Source: Methylobacterium sp. J-070
GTDB lineage: Bacteria; Pseudomonadota; Alphaproteobacteria; Rhizobiales; Beijerinckiaceae
Direction: 5' to 3'
Assembly (NCBI RefSeq): GCF_022829385.1
Contig: NZ_JAKSXX010000101.1
Coordinates: 110,358 to 174,357 of the forward strand
DNA length: 64,000 nucleotides
Shown: piece by piece, positions 42,618 to 51,862 of the stretch
How the letters are laid out: the number at the start of each line of letters is the position of its first letter
Numbering within the stretch: position 1 is the first letter of the stretch
The notes under the pieces: model-generated
What the model was told of the DNA's origin: nothing
Database searches by the model: none
What the model saw: only the letters and a program-made list of their open reading frames with translations
Program-made: the position numbers and the translations under genes

Positions 42618-42885
42618 GGAGCGTCCGTCGTCCTCGCGGTGTGGTCAGGGCGTCTCGGCCGGTCGAGTCGGGCGATCGACCGAGGGCAGGTCGGCGATCG
42701 CCGCCACCCGATCCTCGCGGGAGACGCCCGAACCGGCCTCCGCCCAGAAGGCGTGCCCACTCCCGGCAACGCGGACGCGGCGCGCCGTATCCAAGGCCGC
42801 GGCGACGCCGGTGCTCGAATCAGATTCTCGGACGGCGTGCGGCCGAGGGGCATCCCGACCACCCGGCCGGAGGGCGGGTTTCGCG

Positions 42886-43827
42886 TCAGTAGCCGCGGGC
42901 CGCATCGACGCCGCGGGGCGGCGCGCCCGTCCTGCGATACGCCTCCAGATTGGCCGCCACGGTGGCGGCCGCGGAGTCCAGGTCGGTGGGGCCGGAGATG
43001 TGGGGCAGCACCGTCACGCCCGGATGGGACCAGAGCGGCGAATCGGCGGCCAGCGGCTCCGCGTCGAAGACGTCGAGGACCGCGTGGGCGAGGTGGCCGC
43101 GATCGAGGGCCGCGATCAGGTCGTCGGTGACCACGATCGGCCCGCGGGCGAAGTTGATCAGCGCCGCCCCGGGCTTCAGCGCCGACAGGCGCTCGGCATT
43201 GACGAGACCGCGGGTCTCCGGCGTCAGCGGGATCAGGCAGACCAGGATGTCGCACCGGCCGAGCATCGCCGGGAGGCCGTCCGTTCCGTGGGCCATGTCG
43301 AGGCCGGGCAAAGCCTTCGGCGTACGGCTCCAGCCGGCGACGCGGAAGCCGGCGGTGACGAGCCGCTCGGCCGCCGCGGTCCCGAGCGCCCCCAGGCCGA
43401 GCAGGCCGACGGTCGTGTCCGCAGGCTTGCGATAGGGATGCGGGCGCCAGACCCGGTCGCGCTGCTGGCGCGCGTAGGCCGGCATGTCGCGCTGGAGGTA
43501 GTAGGTCCAGGCGAGCACCGCCTCGGCCATGGTGCGGGCCATCTCCCGGTCGACGAGGCGGATGATCGGGATCGGCCGGTCGAAGGCGCCGACGAGCCGC
43601 TCGACGCCGGCCCACAGGCTCTGGACCCAGACGAGGCCCGGCAGGGCCGCGATATCCGCGGGATCCGGATTGGCCACGATGGCGACCCGCGCCGCCTCGC
43701 GCTCGGCCGCGCCCATGGTGCGGAACGGGACCACGCGTTCCGCCGGCATCGCCGCGGTCAGGATCCGCAGGTACTGGGCCTCCTCCGCCGGGCTCTTGCA
43801 CCCGACCAGGGCGATGGCCTCCATCAT
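42886..43827 (-). CDS. D-2-hydroxyacid dehydrogenase, glyoxylate/hydroxypyruvate reductase A type
   Basis: 313 residues. The NAD(P) site is VGLLGLGALGTAAAERL, with WSRTPKALPG after strand 2 (Ser-Arg favours NADP). Catalytic residues are Arg in NFARGPIV, Glu in DVFDAEPLAADSPLW and His in VLPHISGPTD. The GPTD form and the short N-terminal domain (VWVQSLWAGVERLV) fit the GhrA group, which reduces glyoxylate or hydroxypyruvate. In a serine-cycle methylotroph hydroxypyruvate reduction is central, but this is not the classical HprA enzyme. It starts at ATG 43827 or 43824. Confidence 0.87.
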   Translation of the reverse strand: MMEAIALVGCKSPAEEAQYLRILTAAMPAERVVPFRTMGAAEREAARVAIVANPDPADIAALPGLVWVQSLWAGVERLVGAFDRPIPIIRLVDREMARTMAEAVLAWTYYLQRDMPAYARQQRDRVWRPHPYRKPADTTVGLLGLGALGTAAAERLVTAGFRVAGWSRTPKALPGLDMAHGTDGLPAMLGRCDILVCLIPLTPETRGLVNAERLSALKPGAALINFARGPIVVTDDLIAALDRGHLAHAVLDVFDAEPLAADSPLWSHPGVTVLPHISGPTDLDSAAATVAANLEAYRRTGAPPRGVDAARGY

Positions 43828-43922
43828 CCGCACGCTCCGTATCGGCTCGAACCCGTCGTCCGCCACGGACGACGCAGGCGCTGTGCCTGAGCCGGTCCGG
43901 ATCGCCAAGCCCGGCGCCGCGG

Positions 43923-44213
43923 TCAGCGCCGCTCGATCAACGCCGGGTAGACCAGGCGGACGTTGCGCCGGTCCGCGGGGATCGCGGTCTCGCCGCGGCC
44001 GCCGATGCTGCCGGTCGTGCTCGGCATCACCGGCTCGGTGGGCCTCAGGCGCCAGCGATCGGCCGCAGGCACCTGGACGCGGGGCTTCGGGCGTTCGAGA
44101 TGGCCGTCGGCCCCCTGCGTGGGGACGGTGGCGAGCCCCGCCAGCGTCATCACGGTGAGCAGGGCGAGGTGGGCCGGCGGACGCAGGCGGGAACGGGCAG
44201 GACGAGAGGGCAT
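43923..44213 (-). CDS. Small putative exported protein
   Basis: 96 residues: an N-terminal basic stretch (MPSRPARSRLRPPAH), one hydrophobic segment (LALLTVMTLAGLATVP, probable signal peptide) and a Pro/Arg-rich polar remainder (RPTEPVMPSTTGSIGGRGET). I do not recognise the family; the PSTTGSIG stretch is common in short secreted alphaproteobacterial proteins. It is divergent from the MFS gene. Moderate confidence only. Confidence 0.5.
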   Translation of the reverse strand: MPSRPARSRLRPPAHLALLTVMTLAGLATVPTQGADGHLERPKPRVQVPAADRWRLRPTEPVMPSTTGSIGGRGETAIPADRRNVRLVYPALIERR

Positions 44214-44369
44214 GGGGGATACCGCGTGGACGCCCCAGTTCTGCGCTCCGCATGTGAAGACGGGATCGAACCGAACCGATTCCCAAGTCGTTGCCAACAC
44301 CTGCCTGGAGTCGCGGTAAATGCTGGCTGTCCGGGCAAGGTAAACGGCAAGACAGGGGGACCAGCGGAC

Positions 44370-45842
44370 ATGGCGAGCAAGGTCGAGGGAGTGGCCGGGA
44401 CACCGGAGCGTGCGGAGATCGGCCGCGTCATCGACACCGACATCTCGGCACGCCTCGATCGCCTGCCCTGGGGCCGCTTCCACGTCCTGGTGATCGTGGC
44501 GCTCGGCATCACCTGGGTTCTGGACGGGCTCGAGGTGACGCTCGCCGGCTCCCTGGTGGGCGCCCTGCGCAAGCCGCCGATGTCGTTCTCGGAGTTCGAC
44601 GTCGGGCTCGCCGCTTCTTGCTACCTGGTCGGCGCGGTGACCGGCGCGCTGGGCTTCGGCTGGCTGACCGACCGGATCGGGCGCAAGAAGCTGTTCTTCA
44701 TTACCCTGGCGCTCTACCTCGTCGCCACGGCGGCCACCGGCCTGTCGTGGAACGTCTGGAGCTTTTGCCTCTTCCGCTTCTTCACCGGCGCGGGGATCGG
44801 CGGCGAGTACACGGCGATCAACTCGACCATCCAGGAACTCGTCCCGGCCCGGGTCCGCGGCTGGACCAACCTGGTGATCAACGGCTCGTTCTGGATCGGC
44901 GCCGCGCTCGGCTCGTTCATGTCGATCGTGCTGCTGAAGCCCGAGGTGATCGATCCGGCCTGGGGCTGGCGCGTCGCCTTCTTCACGGGCGGGGCCATCG
45001 GCCTCGTGATCCTGCTGCTGCGCACCTGGATCCCCGAGAGCCCGCGCTGGCTCGCGACGCACGGCTACGCGGCGGAGGCCGACCGGGTCGTCACCGGCAT
45101 CGAGAAGCGCTTCACCGACGAGGGCGTGAGGCTCCCGCGCGTGGACGAGACCAAGCGCATGAAGGTGCGCACCCGCGACCACACACCGCTCTCGGAGGTG
45201 TTCCGGGCCCTGTTCGTGACGAACCGGCTCGCGACGATGGTGGGCCTCGCCCTGATGGTCGCGCAGGCGTTCTTCTACAACGCCCTGTTCTTCACCTACG
45301 CGCTGGTCCTGGAGCGGTTCTACGACGTACCGGGCAACAGCGTCGGCTGGTATCTGCTGCCCTTCGCGCTCGGCTCGTTCCTGGGGCCGCTGCTGCTCGG
45401 ACGGCTGTTCGACACGATCGGCCGCCGCCCGATGATCGCCTTCACGTACGGGATCTCGGCGCTGCTGCTCGCCGCCGTCGGCCTGCTGTTCCGCCTCGAC
45501 CTGCTCGGGCCGGTCGGCCAGACGGGGGCGTGGATGGTGGTGTTCTTCTTCGCCTCGGCGGCGGCGAGCTCGGCCTACCTCACCGTATCCGAGACCTTCC
45601 CCCTGGAGATCCGGGCGCTGGCGATCGCCGCCTTCTACGCGGTGGGCACGGGCATCGGCGGCGTGTCGGGCCCGCTCCTGTTCGGCAGCCTGGTCGAGAC
45701 CGGCTCCCGCGACTGGGTGCTGTTCGGCTACGGCATCGGCGCGGTGCTGATGCTGGTCGCCGCGGTGGTCGGCGGGATCTGGGGCACGGCCGCGGAGGGC
45801 AAGTCGCTGGAGGAGGTCTCGAAGCCGCTGGCGGCCGCGTGA
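44370..45842 (+). CDS. MFS transporter, metabolite/sugar porter-like
   Basis: 490 residues, 12 predicted membrane helices. The MFS loop 2-3 signature is GWLTDRIGRKKLFF, repeated between helices 8 and 9 as GRLFDTIGRRPMIAF. Other blocks: ITWVLDGLEVTLAGSLVGAL, FRFFTGAGIGGEYTAINST and RTWIPESPRWLATHGYAAEA, close to sugar-porter and aromatic-acid:H+ symporters. The insertion before helix 1 (MASKVEGVAGTPERAEIG) is soluble. Substrate unknown. It starts at ATG 44370 after ACAGGGGGACC; no catabolic partner gene is adjacent. Confidence 0.9.
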   Translation: MASKVEGVAGTPERAEIGRVIDTDISARLDRLPWGRFHVLVIVALGITWVLDGLEVTLAGSLVGALRKPPMSFSEFDVGLAASCYLVGAVTGALGFGWLTDRIGRKKLFFITLALYLVATAATGLSWNVWSFCLFRFFTGAGIGGEYTAINSTIQELVPARVRGWTNLVINGSFWIGAALGSFMSIVLLKPEVIDPAWGWRVAFFTGGAIGLVILLLRTWIPESPRWLATHGYAAEADRVVTGIEKRFTDEGVRLPRVDETKRMKVRTRDHTPLSEVFRALFVTNRLATMVGLALMVAQAFFYNALFFTYALVLERFYDVPGNSVGWYLLPFALGSFLGPLLLGRLFDTIGRRPMIAFTYGISALLLAAVGLLFRLDLLGPVGQTGAWMVVFFFASAAASSAYLTVSETFPLEIRALAIAAFYAVGTGIGGVSGPLLFGSLVETGSRDWVLFGYGIGAVLMLVAAVVGGIWGTAAEGKSLEEVSKPLAAA

Positions 45843-45944
45843 GCCCCCTCCCCACGGCGTCGCTCCGGCGACGTCGTCGATCCCGGGGCGCGCCGGGCGC
45901 TTCGGGATCGACCGCCGCGGGGAACGCCGGCGGAGGGGCGGTCG

Positions 45945-46952
45945 TCAGCCCCCCCTCCGCCACACCTGTCCGTGGTAGACGAACTTCGCCCCCTCGTTGG
46001 CCAGCGCCGCGAGGCCCCGGAAGGCCGGGTCGTGGACGGTGATGACGCTGGTCGGGATCTGGCGCATCATCGCGGCGAAGGGCGCCTTCCGCTCGAAGGC
46101 GTCGCGGAAGCCGCACGCCTCCAGCACCTTCAGGATCCGGGGCGCGATGCCGCCGCCGATATAGACGCCGCTGGTCGCCAGGAAGGTGAGCGCCAGGTCG
46201 CCGCAGACGCGGCCGAGCAACCGGCCGAACAGCTCCAGCGTCTCGGCGGCGTGGGGATCGGAGGCTTTGAGCCCGGCCTCGGTCACCGCCGCGGGGTCGA
46301 TCCGCGCGTGCGGCTGTCCGGTGCGGACATGCGCCACCGCCGCGTGCAGCCGCGAGAGCCCGGGGCCGGACAGCACCGCCTCCACGGTGATCCGGTCCTC
46401 GACCCGCTCCAGGGCATGCCAGACCTTTTCCTCGAAGGCGTCGGCGGGTCCGAGATCGGTGTGTCCGGCCTCCGTGGACACGATCGCCAGATGGGCCGCG
46501 TAGGGCACAAGGGCCGCCGCGCCGAACCCGGTGCCCGGACCCAGCACCACGCGGGCGCCCCCGGGCACAGGCGGGCAGGGTCCGACCGGCGTGAGGTCGT
46601 GCGGCGCGATGTCGGCGGCGCCCGCCGCTACCGGCACGTAGTCGTTCACCACCACCGCCGAGGACAGGCCGAAATCCTCGGCGATGCGCTGGCCGGCGAT
46701 CTTCCAATGCGCGTTGGTCAGCTGGATCTCCGGTCCGTCGACCCGGCCGGCAATCGCCAGGATGGCCGAACGCGGCGGGGGCATCCGCTCCCCGCTCTTG
46801 GCCAGCGACGCCGCGATGGCGCGCGACGGATCGGGATGGTCGGCGGTGGCCTCGTGGGAGAGGAGCCGCGGCTGGTCGCCGGACTTCTCGATGAGGCCGA
46901 ACCGCGCGTTCGTGCCGCCGATGTCGCCGACCAGGACCGGGAACTCGAACAT
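45945..46952 (-). CDS. glk: Glucokinase
   Basis: 335 residues, the Glk (ROK-unrelated) family. ATP site LVGDIGGTNARFGL at the N-terminus, sugar-binding ITLTNAHWKI-type segment (here IQLTNAHWKI) with VVVNDYVPVA (catalytic Asp), GPGTGFGAA, STEAGHTDLG and FLATSGVYIGGGIAPRIL. It phosphorylates glucose with ATP. In organisms that do not grow on glucose it can serve trehalose or glycogen turnover, which fits otsB some 700 bases away, but the link is inference. Start ATG 46952. Confidence 0.94.
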   Translation of the reverse strand: MFEFPVLVGDIGGTNARFGLIEKSGDQPRLLSHEATADHPDPSRAIAASLAKSGERMPPPRSAILAIAGRVDGPEIQLTNAHWKIAGQRIAEDFGLSSAVVVNDYVPVAAGAADIAPHDLTPVGPCPPVPGGARVVLGPGTGFGAAALVPYAAHLAIVSTEAGHTDLGPADAFEEKVWHALERVEDRITVEAVLSGPGLSRLHAAVAHVRTGQPHARIDPAAVTEAGLKASDPHAAETLELFGRLLGRVCGDLALTFLATSGVYIGGGIAPRILKVLEACGFRDAFERKAPFAAMMRQIPTSVITVHDPAFRGLAALANEGAKFVYHGQVWRRGG

Positions 46953-47016
46953 CGCAACGTGCCTCTGCTGGAGCGCCCCCCGGACCGGATACCGGTCCGG
47001 TGGTGGGCCCGTGGGA

Positions 47017-47466
47017 TCAAGGGCTCCGGGAACCGTCCCGGGCAGGATGCGTGCCTGAGGGCGTTCCCGGCGGCTCATCGACTGCCTGCCTCCGGCCGAT
47101 GGCGCCGAGATGCGTATGGCCGAAACCGCGCCTGTATTTAAGTCCGTAGCCGAGTGCGCGGTCCAGGCCGATATGGCTGAGCCAGATCAGGGCCAACCCG
47201 GCGAGGTCGGTCCGGCCGTAGGCCAACGTCAGACACAGGCCGATCAGCGGCGGCGACAGCGTGTGGGTCAGATTGTAGAGCGCGGCACCGATCGCGGGTG
47301 TCGCGGCGTATGCGAGCATGCTGAGGTCGGGGACGAGCAGGAGGGCGGCGAAGATCCACCACGACTGCCCGAGCCAGGCATAGGCCCATGCGGCGGCGAG
47401 GAGGAGGCAGACGCCCTCCAGGCGGAGCAGAACCCGCGGCCCGCCAATGACAGCGCCATCCGGCAT
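47017..47466 (-). CDS. DUF4260 family membrane protein
   Basis: 149 residues with four hydrophobic segments (LLLAAAWAYAWLGQSWWIFA, LLVPDLSMLAYAA, LYNLTHTLSPPLIGLCLTLA and GLALIWLSHIGLDRALGYGL). The ending YRRGFGHTHLGAIG is typical of DUF4260. Function unknown. The tail after HTHLG is polar and probably disordered. It lies upstream of glk on the same strand with 64 bases between them. Confidence 0.83.
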   Translation of the reverse strand: MPDGAVIGGPRVLLRLEGVCLLLAAAWAYAWLGQSWWIFAALLLVPDLSMLAYAATPAIGAALYNLTHTLSPPLIGLCLTLAYGRTDLAGLALIWLSHIGLDRALGYGLKYRRGFGHTHLGAIGRRQAVDEPPGTPSGTHPARDGSRSP

Positions 47467-47646
47467 CGCAACCCCCGTTGGCCCGAGCCCCGGAACGCGG
47501 ATCGGCGAAAGCAAGCCGACGCCTTGGCCGACGGCCCGATCTTTCGCGCGGATCGGTGGCGAGCCCGCACCGACCGCACGCGTCATCGATACCCGGAGGC
47601 GCTGCCGTTCCAAGACCCCGGGCCCGGGCAGCCGGACAGGGCGCGC

Positions 47647-48390
47647 TCAGGCCTGCGGCAGCGCCCCGGGATCGATGGCGCCCCCCGCGGCCCAGTCCCG
47701 CAGCAGCGCCCGGACCGCGGCCGGGTCGGGCAGGCGGCGGGTCGCCACGGTGTCGCCGTCGCCGACCCGGACGGCGATGCCGCCATCCTGGCGGACCGAC
47801 GCGAAGGCGATCTCGTCCGTGCGGTCGTCCCCGAAGAAGACGGGCGTCCGCCCGACATAGGGCGGCGACTCCATGAACGCCCGGATCGCGTGGGCCTTGG
47901 TGGCCTGCGCGGGAACGATCTCGCCCACCGCCTTGCCGAGCTGCAGCCGGTAGGCGCCGCCGAGAGCGTCCGCCGATGCCCTGACCAGCGCCTCGGCCCG
48001 GCCGGCATCCTCGGGGTTCGCGAGCCGCCAGTGCACCGCCACGGAGGCGCCCTTGTCCTCGATCAGCACGTTGGACAGGGGGGCACTCTCCGCCTGGAGC
48101 CGGGCGACCTGACGGCGCAGCTCCGGATGATCCGCGGCCGCAGCGCCCGTGGTCGCTCCGCCGACGCGGCGCTCGACGCCGTGCAGGCCCGCCGCATCGA
48201 GCCGGGACGGCGCCAGGAAGCGGTCGATCACCGAGACCGGACGCCCGGTCACGACCGCCAGCGCGCCGCCGAGGCGACCGCGCAGCGCCTCGAGGGTGTC
48301 CACGAGGCCGGGCTCCACCTGAACGGCGTCCGGTCGGGGCGCGATCTCGGCCAGGGTGCCGTCGAAGTCGAGGAAGAGGGCGATATCCAT
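47647..48390 (-). CDS. otsB: Trehalose-6-phosphate phosphatase
   Basis: 247 residues, HAD superfamily. Motif I is LFLDFDGTLAEIAP (the first Asp becomes phosphorylated), motif II in AVVTGRP, motif III Lys in ATKAHAIRAF and motif IV in FFGDDRTDEIAF. The cap region contains LAGLHGVERR-type sequence (AAGLHGVERRVGG), typical of OtsB. It removes phosphate from trehalose-6-phosphate in the OtsAB pathway. No otsA is present in the window. Start ATG 48390. Confidence 0.94.
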   Translation of the reverse strand: MDIALFLDFDGTLAEIAPRPDAVQVEPGLVDTLEALRGRLGGALAVVTGRPVSVIDRFLAPSRLDAAGLHGVERRVGGATTGAAAADHPELRRQVARLQAESAPLSNVLIEDKGASVAVHWRLANPEDAGRAEALVRASADALGGAYRLQLGKAVGEIVPAQATKAHAIRAFMESPPYVGRTPVFFGDDRTDEIAFASVRQDGGIAVRVGDGDTVATRRLPDPAAVRALLRDWAAGGAIDPGALPQA

Positions 48391-48503
48391 CACGGGTGAT
48401 CCCGGTCGCGAGCGTCGGCGAGGGGCTAGCACGGGCCGGCCCGCCGACAAACGGCGGCGCGGCGCCCTATCTCCCCGCGGGCGCGATTGACACGAGGTTT
48501 TCC

Positions 48504-49001
48504 ATGACATGGCCGGTTCCGGATCCGGTGAAGCCCGGCGAGGAGAGCGTCTGGGCCTATCCGAGGCCGCCCCGGCTGGAGCCGGTGACCGAGCGGCTGC
48601 GGGTGGTGCTCGGCGGCTCCGTGATCGCCGAGACGGAGGCCGGCTTCCGGGTGCTCGAAACCTCGCACCCGCCCACCTACTACCTGCCGCCAGACGACAT
48701 CGTCGCCGGCGCGCTGGCGAATCCGCGGCGCGGCGGCATCTGCGAGTGGAAAGGCCAGGCGCGGCTGTTCGACGTGCACGGCGGGGGGCGGCTCGTGCCC
48801 GGCGGAGCGTGGTCCTATCCCGACCCGACGCCGGAGTTCCGCCGGATCGCCGGCTACGTGGCGTTCTACGCCGCGCCGATGGACGGCTGCTTCGTCGGCG
48901 CGATGCGGGTGACGCCGCAGCCCGGGACCTTCTACGGTGGCTGGATCACGCCGGGCATCGTCGGGCCGTTCAAGGGCGGCCCGGGCTCGATGGGCTGGTG
49001 A
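48504..49001 (+). CDS. DUF427 domain protein
   Basis: 165 residues. The DUF427 pattern is clear: ERLRVVLGGSVIAETEAGFR, THPPTYYLPPDDI-like (SHPPTYYLPPDDIVAG), CEWKGQARLFDV, AWSYPDPTPEFRRIAGYVAF and FYAAPMDGCFVG. The family forms a small beta-barrel with a conserved Trp/Lys groove; biochemical role unknown. The last 30 residues (TFYGGWITPGIVGPFKGGPG) are extra compared with the minimal domain. Start ATG 48504. The next gene follows after 52 bases on the same strand. Confidence 0.88.
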   Translation: MTWPVPDPVKPGEESVWAYPRPPRLEPVTERLRVVLGGSVIAETEAGFRVLETSHPPTYYLPPDDIVAGALANPRRGGICEWKGQARLFDVHGGGRLVPGGAWSYPDPTPEFRRIAGYVAFYAAPMDGCFVGAMRVTPQPGTFYGGWITPGIVGPFKGGPGSMGW

Positions 49002-49053
49002 CGGCCGCGGACGTGCCGCGGCGGCGCGGCGAAGTTGAAGCGAGGGAGAGGGC

Positions 49054-50277
49054 ATGAGCGCGTTGAGCGAGACCGATCCGAGCGGCGCCGGATTCAGCCC
49101 GGATCGGCTCGCCCGGATCGGACCGTGGATGGACCGGCTGGTCGCGCAGGGGCGGCTCGCCGGACTGTCGGTCACGGTGGCGCGAAGGGGCCGCATCGCC
49201 TTCGCGCGTGCCTGCGGTCAGGCCGACCTCTCCCGCGGGACGCCGTTCACCCTCGACACGGTCACGCGGATCTACTCGATGACCAAGCCGCTGACCTCGG
49301 TGGCGGTGATGCAGCTCTACGAGCAGGGCCTGTTCCAGCTCGACGATCCGGTGTCGCGGATCCTGCCCGAGTTCACCGACATGCGCGTCGCGGTCGGCGG
49401 CAACCGGGCCAAGCTCGAGACCGAGCCGGCGCGCCGGCCGATCACGGTCCGCGACCTGCTCACCCATACGGCGGGCCTGACCTACGGCTTCATGGAGGCG
49501 ACCCTCGTCGACGCGCAGTATCGCGCGCAGGGCATCGACTTCCTGGCGCGGGAGGGCACGCTCGCCGAGATGACGGAGCGCGTCGCCCGGATGCCGCTGC
49601 TCGCGCAGCCGGGCAGCGCGTGGAACTACAGCGTCGCCACCGACGTGCTCGGCCACTACGTGGCGGTGCTCAGCGGCCGGCCCTTCGCGGATTACCTTCG
49701 CGAGAACGTGATCGACCCGCTCGGCATGGTCGATACGGATTTCCAAGTCAGCCCCGCTTTGATGCCGCGCTTCTGCGCGACCTACGCGTACGACCGCGAG
49801 CGGCGTCTCAGCCTGTTCGACGATTCGGTCGAGACCGCGTTCGCGCAGCCTCCGGCCATCGCGTCGGGCGGGGGCGGGCTGGTCTCGACGGCAGCCGATT
49901 ACCAGCGCTTCTGCCGGATGATCCTCGGGGGCGGCGCGCTGGACGGCACGCGGCTGCTGGGCCGGAAGACCGTCGCGCTGATGCTCGCCAACCACCTGCC
50001 CGGCGACCTCGCCGCCATGGGCACGCCCCGGTTCGCCGAGACCTCCTACACGGGGATCGGCTTCGGCCTCGGCTTCTCGGTGATGCTCGACCCGGCCCGG
50101 GCCCAGATCCTCGGCACACCGGGCGAGGTCGCCTGGGGCGGCCTCGCCTCGACGGCGTTCTGGATCGACCCGGCCGAGGACCTCTCGGTGGTGCTCATGA
50201 CGCAGCTCGTTCCGTCCTCGGCGCTGCCGATCCGGCGGGAGCTGCGCGTCCTCACCTACGCGGCGCTGGAGGCCTAA
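49054..50277 (+). CDS. Serine hydrolase, class C beta-lactamase fold
   Basis: 407 residues. The SxxK nucleophile motif is IYSMTKPLTSVAVMQLYEQG (Ser about 75), the YxN-like motif is WNYSVATDVLGHYVAVLSG and the third motif is near TPGEVAWGGLASTAFWIDP. This pattern belongs to the esterase/beta-lactamase group (EstB, AmpC-like), with HTAGLTYGFME typical of the family. No signal peptide is seen, so a cytoplasmic esterase is more likely than a periplasmic lactamase. Substrate unknown. ATG 49054 follows GAGGGAGAGGGC. Confidence 0.9.
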   Translation: MSALSETDPSGAGFSPDRLARIGPWMDRLVAQGRLAGLSVTVARRGRIAFARACGQADLSRGTPFTLDTVTRIYSMTKPLTSVAVMQLYEQGLFQLDDPVSRILPEFTDMRVAVGGNRAKLETEPARRPITVRDLLTHTAGLTYGFMEATLVDAQYRAQGIDFLAREGTLAEMTERVARMPLLAQPGSAWNYSVATDVLGHYVAVLSGRPFADYLRENVIDPLGMVDTDFQVSPALMPRFCATYAYDRERRLSLFDDSVETAFAQPPAIASGGGGLVSTAADYQRFCRMILGGGALDGTRLLGRKTVALMLANHLPGDLAAMGTPRFAETSYTGIGFGLGFSVMLDPARAQILGTPGEVAWGGLASTAFWIDPAEDLSVVLMTQLVPSSALPIRRELRVLTYAALEA

Positions 50278-50290
50278 GGCGCGGCCGCGC

Positions 50291-50902
50291 TCATTCCTGC
50301 GGCGGGGCGTCTGCGGCGGGACCGGCCTTTGCCGGTTTCGCGCCGGCCTTGGCGGTGGGCTTCGCCGCGCCGGCGAATTCCGGATCGCTGTGCGGGCCGT
50401 TCGGGCCGTTGGTCGGGCCGGCGAGCTGACCGGGCGCCAGATCGCTCACCTTGTTCCAGGTCTGCGACTTGCACAGGAAGGCGATCAGGCAGCCGCGGAC
50501 CGTCAGTTCGCCGGGCTTCTCGGTCCAGATGGTGACGTCGTACGACTTGCCGTCCTCGGAATTGTAGATCTTGCCCTCGTAATGGGCGTCGGCATTCGGC
50601 TTCAGGCCCATGACCAGCTGGTGGCCGAGCGACGGGCGGGCCTGCTTCTTGGGATCGGGATTCTTGAAGTCGATGCGCGGCTCGCCCTTCTCGTTGAGCG
50701 GGACCTTCAGCCAGACCACGTAGCCGCAGAGCCGATCCGCGGCGCTCCCGCACTTCTCGAGGCGGACACGGGCGCGGCCGTCCTCGGTGAGGTAGGTGCC
50801 GCTGGGATCCGTGGGTGTCGCGGCATGAGCCGGAGCCGCCAGCGCCGCGAGCGCCAAGATCGCCAGCGGCGCGACCCGGCGGCCGATCGAAGTGAACGTC
50901 AT
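50291..50902 (-). CDS. DUF2147 domain exported protein
   Basis: 203 residues. A signal peptide is evident (SIGRRVAPLAILALAALAAP, cleavage near AHAAT). DUF2147 follows: GTYLTEDGRARVRLEKCGSA, LCGYVVWLKVP, YEGKIYNSEDGKSYDVTIW and VRGCLIAFLCKSQTW. The last 35 residues are an Ala/Lys/Pro-rich repeat tail (KPTAKAGAKPAKAGPAADAP), probably disordered. Such proteins are periplasmic beta-barrels of unknown function. It is convergent with the serine hydrolase gene, 13 bases apart. Start ATG 50902. Confidence 0.88.
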   Translation of the reverse strand: MTFTSIGRRVAPLAILALAALAAPAHAATPTDPSGTYLTEDGRARVRLEKCGSAADRLCGYVVWLKVPLNEKGEPRIDFKNPDPKKQARPSLGHQLVMGLKPNADAHYEGKIYNSEDGKSYDVTIWTEKPGELTVRGCLIAFLCKSQTWNKVSDLAPGQLAGPTNGPNGPHSDPEFAGAAKPTAKAGAKPAKAGPAADAPPQE

Positions 50903-51130
50903 TCCCGAACTCCTTGCCTCGCGCGCCGCGATGGAGACCAGACCGCCCGCCCACGCGTCAATTGCGCGTGTGGCGGGTGCCCCATCCCGCGTCATCGCGT
51001 TGCGCCGGACGGACCGCCGGGCGGCGCGCGCTTCATGCCCGCCCTGTCCCGCGCGAAGTTGTCCGCATCATGACAACGCAGCCTGAGGCTGAAGAGGCGC
51101 GCGGGTTTCCAGCGCAGGCTGCGCGGGATG

Positions 51131-51661
51131 TCAGACCCGGGTCGGCGGAGCGCTGCGGGCCGGTCCGAGGGCGCGCTGCATCAGCGTCACGTCGAGCCAG
51201 CGCCCGTGCTTGTACCCGACCGCCGCCAGAATACCGACCGGCGTGAAGCCGAGCCTCGCGTGAAGCCGGACGGAGGCGGCCGATCCGCTTTCGGCGATGA
51301 CGGCGACCATCGTCCGGCAGTCGATCCGCTCGCTCTCCGCGATCAGGGCCGCCAGCAGGGCGCGGCCGACCCCGCAGCCGCGGAATGCCCGGGCGACGTA
51401 GATCGAATCCTCGACCGTCGAACGGTAGGCCGCGCGCTGATGGTAGGGGCCGGCATAGGCGTAGCCCGCAACCGTCCCGTCCCGGATCTGGACGAGATAG
51501 GGGAAGCCGCCATTGCGCAGGACCGAGAAGCGCCGGATCATCTCGTCGAGCGTCGGCGGCTCGGTCTCGAAGCTCGCCGTGCTGGTGCCGACGGCCTCGC
51601 CGTAGATCGCCGTGATGGCCGGGAGATCGGCCTCGGTGGCTTCGCGTATGGTATCGGTCAC
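51131..51661 (-). CDS. GNAT N-acetyltransferase, phosphinothricin-acetyltransferase-like
   Basis: 176 residues with the GNAT fold: IREATEADLPAITAIYGEAV, TSTASFETEPPTLDEMIRRF, VAGYAYAGPYHQRAAYRSTV and the acetyl-CoA loop ARAFRGCGVGRALLAALIAE. The end LHARLGFTPVGILAAVGYKH followed by RWLDVTLMQR is typical of the PAT/MddA-type group, which acetylates phosphinothricin or methionine sulfoximine-like amino acids. The GTG at 51661 gives the expected N-terminus (MTDTIREA); an ATG 46 codons upstream is in non-conserved sequence. The true substrate is unknown. Confidence 0.87.
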   Translation of the reverse strand: MTDTIREATEADLPAITAIYGEAVGTSTASFETEPPTLDEMIRRFSVLRNGGFPYLVQIRDGTVAGYAYAGPYHQRAAYRSTVEDSIYVARAFRGCGVGRALLAALIAESERIDCRTMVAVIAESGSAASVRLHARLGFTPVGILAAVGYKHGRWLDVTLMQRALGPARSAPPTRV

Positions 51662-51862
51662 CGGGGAAGGGTATCCGAAGATCCTGACGTTCCGCAACGT
51701 GCGGACACCATGCCGGCCGGTCCGCCCGACCCTGCTCGGCCTTCCTGTCGGCTCGGAGACGGCCGTCGGCACGATCCGCCGCGGCGCCGTCATGGTCACC
51801 GCTGATCCGCCCGGTGTCCGGTTCGAAACCGCCCCTCGGGGCGAGGCGGAGCCGGGGGCCGG